From NCBI GenBank assembly GCA_900546215.1, contig URCD01000087.1:1-9630 (forward strand): DNA of 9,630 bases, in the 5' to 3' direction. Positions 6,687-9,630 of the stretch are shown here, piece by piece. The notes beneath the pieces are model-generated. The model ran no database searches, was not told where the DNA came from, and saw only the letters and a program-made list of their open reading frames with translations. Positions within the stretch are counted from its first letter, which is position 1. Every line of letters starts with the position of its first letter. The translations under genes were made by a program, and so were the position numbers. This stretch comes from an uncultured Eubacteriales bacterium (lineage in GTDB: Bacteria; Bacillota; Clostridia; Lachnospirales; Anaerotignaceae).

Positions 6687-7586
6687 TTATACATTAAGAT
6701 GCTTTCTAAGTGATATTGTACTTCCAATTACGCCGAGCAAAGCTCCAAATACTAAAGAGACTGGAAGCAGTATTGAGAATATATCAATACCAAATCTAAA
6801 TGAAACAAGGGAGTTTATCATCGGTATTTGAGCATATATTACATCAACAAGTTTGTTATATAAAGGCCATGCTATGATAATAGGTATAGCCGCTCCTACT
6901 ATTCCGATGATTATACCTTCTATTACAAACGGCCAGCGTATAAACCAGTCTGTGGCCCCTACATATTTCATAATACTTATTTCAGTTCTTCTTGTAAATA
7001 CAGAAAGTTTAATTGTATTTGTAATAATAACAACCGATATTGCTGCAAGAACAACAATTAATACACTTCCAAAAACGCTAAGGAAATTGCTTATTTTTAC
7101 TAAAACCTGTGTTTCACTTTCAGAACTTCTAATATTTCTTACGCCGTCAATCTGCTCTATCTTATTTACTACTTCGCCCTGATATGCAATATCATCTAAG
7201 GAAACCTCAAAGGAACTTGACAAAGGATTATTTGTTTCATCAAATCCTGACAATATTTCCTCCGCATCCCATGATTCCTTTAAATCATTCAATGCGTCCT
7301 CCGGAGATGTATAACTTACACTTTCCACATGATCCAAGGCGCCAAGCTCATCGTTTATCTCAAGTATTTTTTCAGAATTAAGATCATTTTCCAGAAAAAC
7401 AGCTATTCCTATTGAATCCTCAAACTGTGTCAGCATGTAATCAACATTTGTAAGAGCACAGTACGATATAGCAATCATAAATATACAAGCAGCAACAGTT
7501 CCAATCGAGGCAACTGACATAAGCCTGTTTCTAATGACGCCTCCAAAGGCTTCAGAAAAAAAGTACTTAATAGATCTAAATTTCAT
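6687..7586 (-). CDS. ftsX: cell division protein FtsX (ABC-type permease subunit)
   Basis: FtsX, with the ATPase FtsE, forms a membrane complex that uses ATP hydrolysis to switch on cell-wall hydrolases from outside the membrane. This 299-residue protein has the family layout: a cytoplasmic N-terminus (MKFRSIKYFFSEAFGGVIRN), TM1 (about 24-45), a large extracellular domain (about 46-165), TM2 (168-190), then RRTEISIMKYVGATDWFIRWPFVIEG (199-224), the FtsX-domain signature and presumed FtsE contact, TM3 (219-241) and TM4 (269-291). The start is the ATG 8 nt after AAGGTGG (7601-7595). A GTG 24 nt upstream is in frame but lies well inside ftsE without a better ribosome site. It overlaps ftsE by 11 bp, implying coupled translation. 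The hydrolase it controls is not encoded in this window. Confidence 0.96.
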   Translation of the reverse strand: MKFRSIKYFFSEAFGGVIRNRLMSVASIGTVAACIFMIAISYCALTNVDYMLTQFEDSIGIAVFLENDLNSEKILEINDELGALDHVESVSYTSPEDALNDLKESWDAEEILSGFDETNNPLSSSFEVSLDDIAYQGEVVNKIEQIDGVRNIRSSESETQVLVKISNFLSVFGSVLIVVLAAISVVIITNTIKLSVFTRRTEISIMKYVGATDWFIRWPFVIEGIIIGIVGAAIPIIIAWPLYNKLVDVIYAQIPMINSLVSFRFGIDIFSILLPVSLVFGALLGVIGSTISLRKHLNV

Positions 7587-8259
7587 CGCTGTACCCACCT
7601 TTTTTATCACGAATTATATGGCCGTCGCTCAAGGTTATAACCCTTTTCTGCATCTGGTCAACTATGTCTTTGGCATGAGTAGCGATTACTACGGTAGTGC
7701 CTCTCTTATTTATTTCCTCAAGCAGCGTCATTATATCCCAAGCCGTTGCGGGGTCAAGATTTCCTGTCGGCTCGTCCGCTATAAGTATAGGAGGGTTATT
7801 AACTATTGCCCTTGCTAATGCAGTTCTTTGCTGTTCGCCGCCTGAAAGCTCTCTTGGATACACCTTTGACTTATCTCTTAAGCCAACAAGGCTTAAAACT
7901 GTAGGAACATTTCTTCTTATAGTCTTTGTAGGGGCTTCTATAACCTGCATAGCGAAAGCAACATTTTCAAAGACTGTTTTGTTAGGAAGAAGCCTAAAGT
8001 CCTGAAATACAACTCCAACATTTCTTCTTAAATATGGTATTTGGCTTCTTCTAAGCTCTCCTGTTTTAACGCTGTTAATTGTAATAGTTCCTTCTGTTGG
8101 GTCAAGTTCCTTAAGAAGCAGTTTAATCATCGTAGATTTGCCGGAGCCGCTGGAGCCAACAAGAAAAACAAACTCACCCTTTTCAATGTTAATGTTTATA
8201 TCCTCAACGCCGATAGTTCCGTTAGGATATACCTTAGTAACGTGTTCTATGTTTATCAA
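7576..8259 (-). CDS. ftsE: cell division ATP-binding protein FtsE
   Basis: FtsE is the cytoplasmic ATPase of the FtsEX complex. The 227-residue length is typical. Motifs in order: Walker A GSSGSGKST (35-43), Q-loop Gln86 in VVFQDFRLLPNKTVFENV (the FtsE-type sequence after the Q-loop), ABC signature LSGGEQQR (138-145), Walker B ILIADEP with Glu163 (158-164), D-loop GNLDP (166-170) and H-loop His195 in ATHAKD. All catalytic residues are present. The start is TTG at 8257-8259, 9 nt after AAAGGA (8274-8269). It yields the expected N-terminus MINIEHVTKVYPNG, and no ATG is nearby in frame. It lies 44 nt after the regulator gene with no terminator between, so co-transcription is likely, and its 3' end overlaps ftsX. 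Confidence 0.97.
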   Translation of the reverse strand: MINIEHVTKVYPNGTIGVEDININIEKGEFVFLVGSSGSGKSTMIKLLLKELDPTEGTITINSVKTGELRRSQIPYLRRNVGVVFQDFRLLPNKTVFENVAFAMQVIEAPTKTIRRNVPTVLSLVGLRDKSKVYPRELSGGEQQRTALARAIVNNPPILIADEPTGNLDPATAWDIMTLLEEINKRGTTVVIATHAKDIVDQMQKRVITLSDGHIIRDKKGGYSDEI

Positions 8260-8303
8260 CTAATATCGTCCTTTCCCGTGCCTTTATTCAAAAGAGCAAG
8301 GTA

Positions 8304-9395
8304 TCAGTATACCATTTTATCCATATACATCATATACTTGCTTACCATAAGAGTAATTTTGAATATAATGGCATCGTCAAAATTGCGCAGGTCCAGCCCT
8401 GTCATTTTTTGGAGCTTGTCAAGTCTGTATACAAGAGTGTTTCTGTGTATGTACAGCTGTCTTGACGTCTCAGAAACATTAAGATTGTTCTCAAAGAATT
8501 TATTAACAGTAGCGAGAGTTTCCTCGTCAAAGTCGTCCATGGTAAGTCCATGCAGAACTTCCTTAATAAACATTTTGCAAAGTGAAAGAGGTAGCTGATA
8601 TATAAGCCTTCCAATTCCAAGCTTTTCGTAGTTTACAATAAGTTTTTCGTTTTCAAATATTTTTCCAACCTCGAGAGCCATTTTAGCTTCTTTATATGAG
8701 CGAGAAACATCCTTCAGGTCGCTGACAACGGTTCCGATTGATATATATACCTTTACATTGAGTTCAGTACTTAATGTATCAGAAATCATTTTGGCGATTT
8801 TTTCAATCTCATCCATTGTTTCTTTTTCACGAAGCTCTTTAACAAGGATTATACTGTGTTCATCAACGGCAGTAACAAAATCCTTGGTTTTTGCAGGGAA
8901 TATGCTTCGTACAATTTCAACAATATTCATATCCTTATCAATATTTGTTTCGATAAGATATACAATTCTTCTAATATTATTTTCAATATGAAGCTTTTTT
9001 GCCCTGCTGTAAATGTCAACAAGAAGGAGGTTGTCAAGAAGGAGATTTTTGATAAAGTTATCCTTATCGTATCTTTCCTTATAGGCAACAAGAAGGCTCT
9101 GTATCTGGAAAGCCGCAATTTTACCTATCCTATAACCGTCCTCGTCCTCTCCCTTTACCTGAATAACATACTCCGGAATACCATTGTCATAAACCTTGAA
9201 ATACTGGTAGCCAAGAATAAGCTGGCTGTCTGCCTGTGAACCGACAAAGTTTTCGATGGCGTCAATTTGTCTGCCGATCATATTTTCTTCGGTTGTGGCA
9301 ATAACCTTTCCCTCTTTTTCAACTACACTCAAATCTTTGCGGGTAATGTTTTTAAGTCCGTCAATAGTACTTTGTAAAATCTGATTTGATATCAT
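8304..9395 (-). CDS. CdaR/PucR-type helix-turn-helix transcriptional regulator
   Basis: This 363-residue protein has three parts. Residues 1 to about 105 resemble the sugar-diacid recognition domain of CdaR (LQSTIDGLKNITRKDLSVVEKEGKVIATT). A middle GGDEF-like CdaR region spans about 130-250, including VYISIGTVVSDLKDVSRSYKEAKMALEVG (216-244). The C-terminal PucR-type helix-turn-helix spans about 296-350, with NNLNVSETSRQLYIHRNTLVYRLDKLQKMTG. In E. coli, CdaR activates glucarate/galactarate use, but no such genes are here, so the ligand and targets are unknown. The ATG is preceded by GGGGTGG. Its position 44 nt before ftsE suggests it is the first gene of the ftsEX unit; from memory, this arrangement recurs in Clostridia. 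A short in-frame duplication gives LLLDNLLLVD (118-127). The upstream region contains small dyads. Confidence 0.92.
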   Translation of the reverse strand: MISNQILQSTIDGLKNITRKDLSVVEKEGKVIATTEENMIGRQIDAIENFVGSQADSQLILGYQYFKVYDNGIPEYVIQVKGEDEDGYRIGKIAAFQIQSLLVAYKERYDKDNFIKNLLLDNLLLVDIYSRAKKLHIENNIRRIVYLIETNIDKDMNIVEIVRSIFPAKTKDFVTAVDEHSIILVKELREKETMDEIEKIAKMISDTLSTELNVKVYISIGTVVSDLKDVSRSYKEAKMALEVGKIFENEKLIVNYEKLGIGRLIYQLPLSLCKMFIKEVLHGLTMDDFDEETLATVNKFFENNLNVSETSRQLYIHRNTLVYRLDKLQKMTGLDLRNFDDAIIFKITLMVSKYMMYMDKMVY

Positions 9396-9630
9396 ACGTC
9401 CACCCCAATAATAAATTTAATAGAAATTTCCCCATTCCATATACCGTTTGCAGTTATAGGAACTGCTGATTGAGCGGCGGAAAAAGAGATGCGTTATTCT
9501 CAAAGTTGCATAAAGCAATATACACTAAACAGTTGAAAATATAATGTGTATTCTGCCACCCATAAAATTCACTATGACTGATTTATATTTTATAACATAA
9601 TAACAAAAAAATAAAGAGAAATTTCAAAAA
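9396..9630. other. non-coding leader/promoter region upstream of the CdaR-type gene
   Basis: This 235-bp AT-rich stretch holds no credible gene on either strand. On the minus strand it carries the GGGGTGG ribosome site just before the regulator ATG and several small dyads. I find no convincing -35/-10 pair. The best minus-strand candidate is TTGAAA (9627-9622) with TATTAT (9602-9597), whose 19-bp spacer is too long to trust. The true promoter may lie beyond the window edge, which would make this a long leader. Confidence 0.5.
9450..9466. repeat. inverted repeat upstream of the CdaR-type gene
   Basis: GCAGTT (9450-9455) and AACTGC (9461-9466) form a perfect 6-bp dyad with a 5-nt spacer, about 55 bp before the regulator start. 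No T-run follows on the minus strand, so it is not a terminator. It could be an operator (possibly autoregulatory) or a small leader hairpin. A second imperfect dyad, TTGC-N5-GCAA, lies at 9506-9518. Confidence 0.4.

Noticed and set aside
6674..6727. Longer N-terminus for the SIMPL-domain protein beginning inside ftsX
   Set aside because: It would put 18 extra residues before a perfect signal peptide, and the internal ATG has AAAGGAG at ideal spacing.
7587..7610. GTG start for ftsX inside ftsE
   Set aside because: The ATG at 7584-7586 has its own AAGGTGG site and gives the usual FtsX N-terminus.
8041..8598. 185-codon open frame on the + strand across the ftsE start and the regulator 3' end
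   Set aside because: It is antisense to two well-supported genes, has no ribosome site or recognisable domain, and reads as low-complexity shadow sequence.
9011..9044. Direct repeat CAAGAAGGAG (9020-9029 and 9035-9044), which looks like a strong ribosome site on the + strand
   Set aside because: It is a 15-bp-period, in-frame duplication encoding leucine-rich LLLDNLLLVD in the minus-strand regulator. The + frame after it has no credible product.
8856..9239. 127-codon open frame on the + strand, antisense to the CdaR-type gene
   Set aside because: It matches no family I recognise and lies wholly inside a gene with clear domain structure on the other strand.
1..9630. Search for CRISPR arrays, tRNA/rRNA genes, transposases, phage genes, toxin-antitoxin pairs or a novel defence cluster
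   Set aside because: No regularly spaced repeats, cloverleaf-like sequence or mobile-element proteins were seen. All long genes belong to known housekeeping or regulatory families.

Overview
This is an ordinary chromosomal stretch of an AT-rich Firmicute, most likely an anaerobic Clostridia/Lachnospiraceae-type organism. The reasons are the low GC content, strong Shine-Dalgarno sites, TTG and GTG starts on some conserved genes, and the gene families present (a CdaR-type regulator next to ftsEX, an S41 protease, RNase Z beside tsaD). I see no insertion sequence, CRISPR array, prophage gene or tRNA/rRNA, and nothing that clearly forms a new defence or biosynthetic system.

Layout: (1) 1-180, the 3' end of a short-chain dehydrogenase on the + strand. 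(2) 177-2084, a LysR regulator (-) divergent from an AEC-family membrane transporter (+). Their promoters are back to back and share the same -35 bases, which is the classic arrangement of a LysR regulator and its target. (3) A bidirectional terminator around 2121-2142. (4) 2131-5806 on the minus strand, read right to left: S41 protease, RNase Z, tsaD and a flavodoxin-like protein. They are packed with gaps of 6, 12 and 1 nt behind one good promoter (5854-5882). (5) A strong minus-strand terminator (5901-5930). (6) 5939-9395 on the minus strand, read right to left: a CdaR/PucR-type regulator, ftsE, ftsX and a secreted SIMPL-domain protein. (7) 9396-9630, a non-coding leader or promoter region with small dyads and no convincing promoter.

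How the genes fit together: the FtsEX ABC-type complex couples ATP hydrolysis to activation of peptidoglycan hydrolases during division or elongation. In many Firmicutes a murein-hydrolase activator (M23 type) and an S41 protease follow ftsX. Here the S41 gene is present, but a SIMPL-domain exported protein sits where the M23-type gene would be expected. That is the most interesting contextual point in the window. RNase Z and TsaD both act on tRNA (3' end processing and t6A37 formation) and are co-transcribed with the protease and the flavodoxin.

All calls rest on reading the sequence and on family knowledge. No database search was run.
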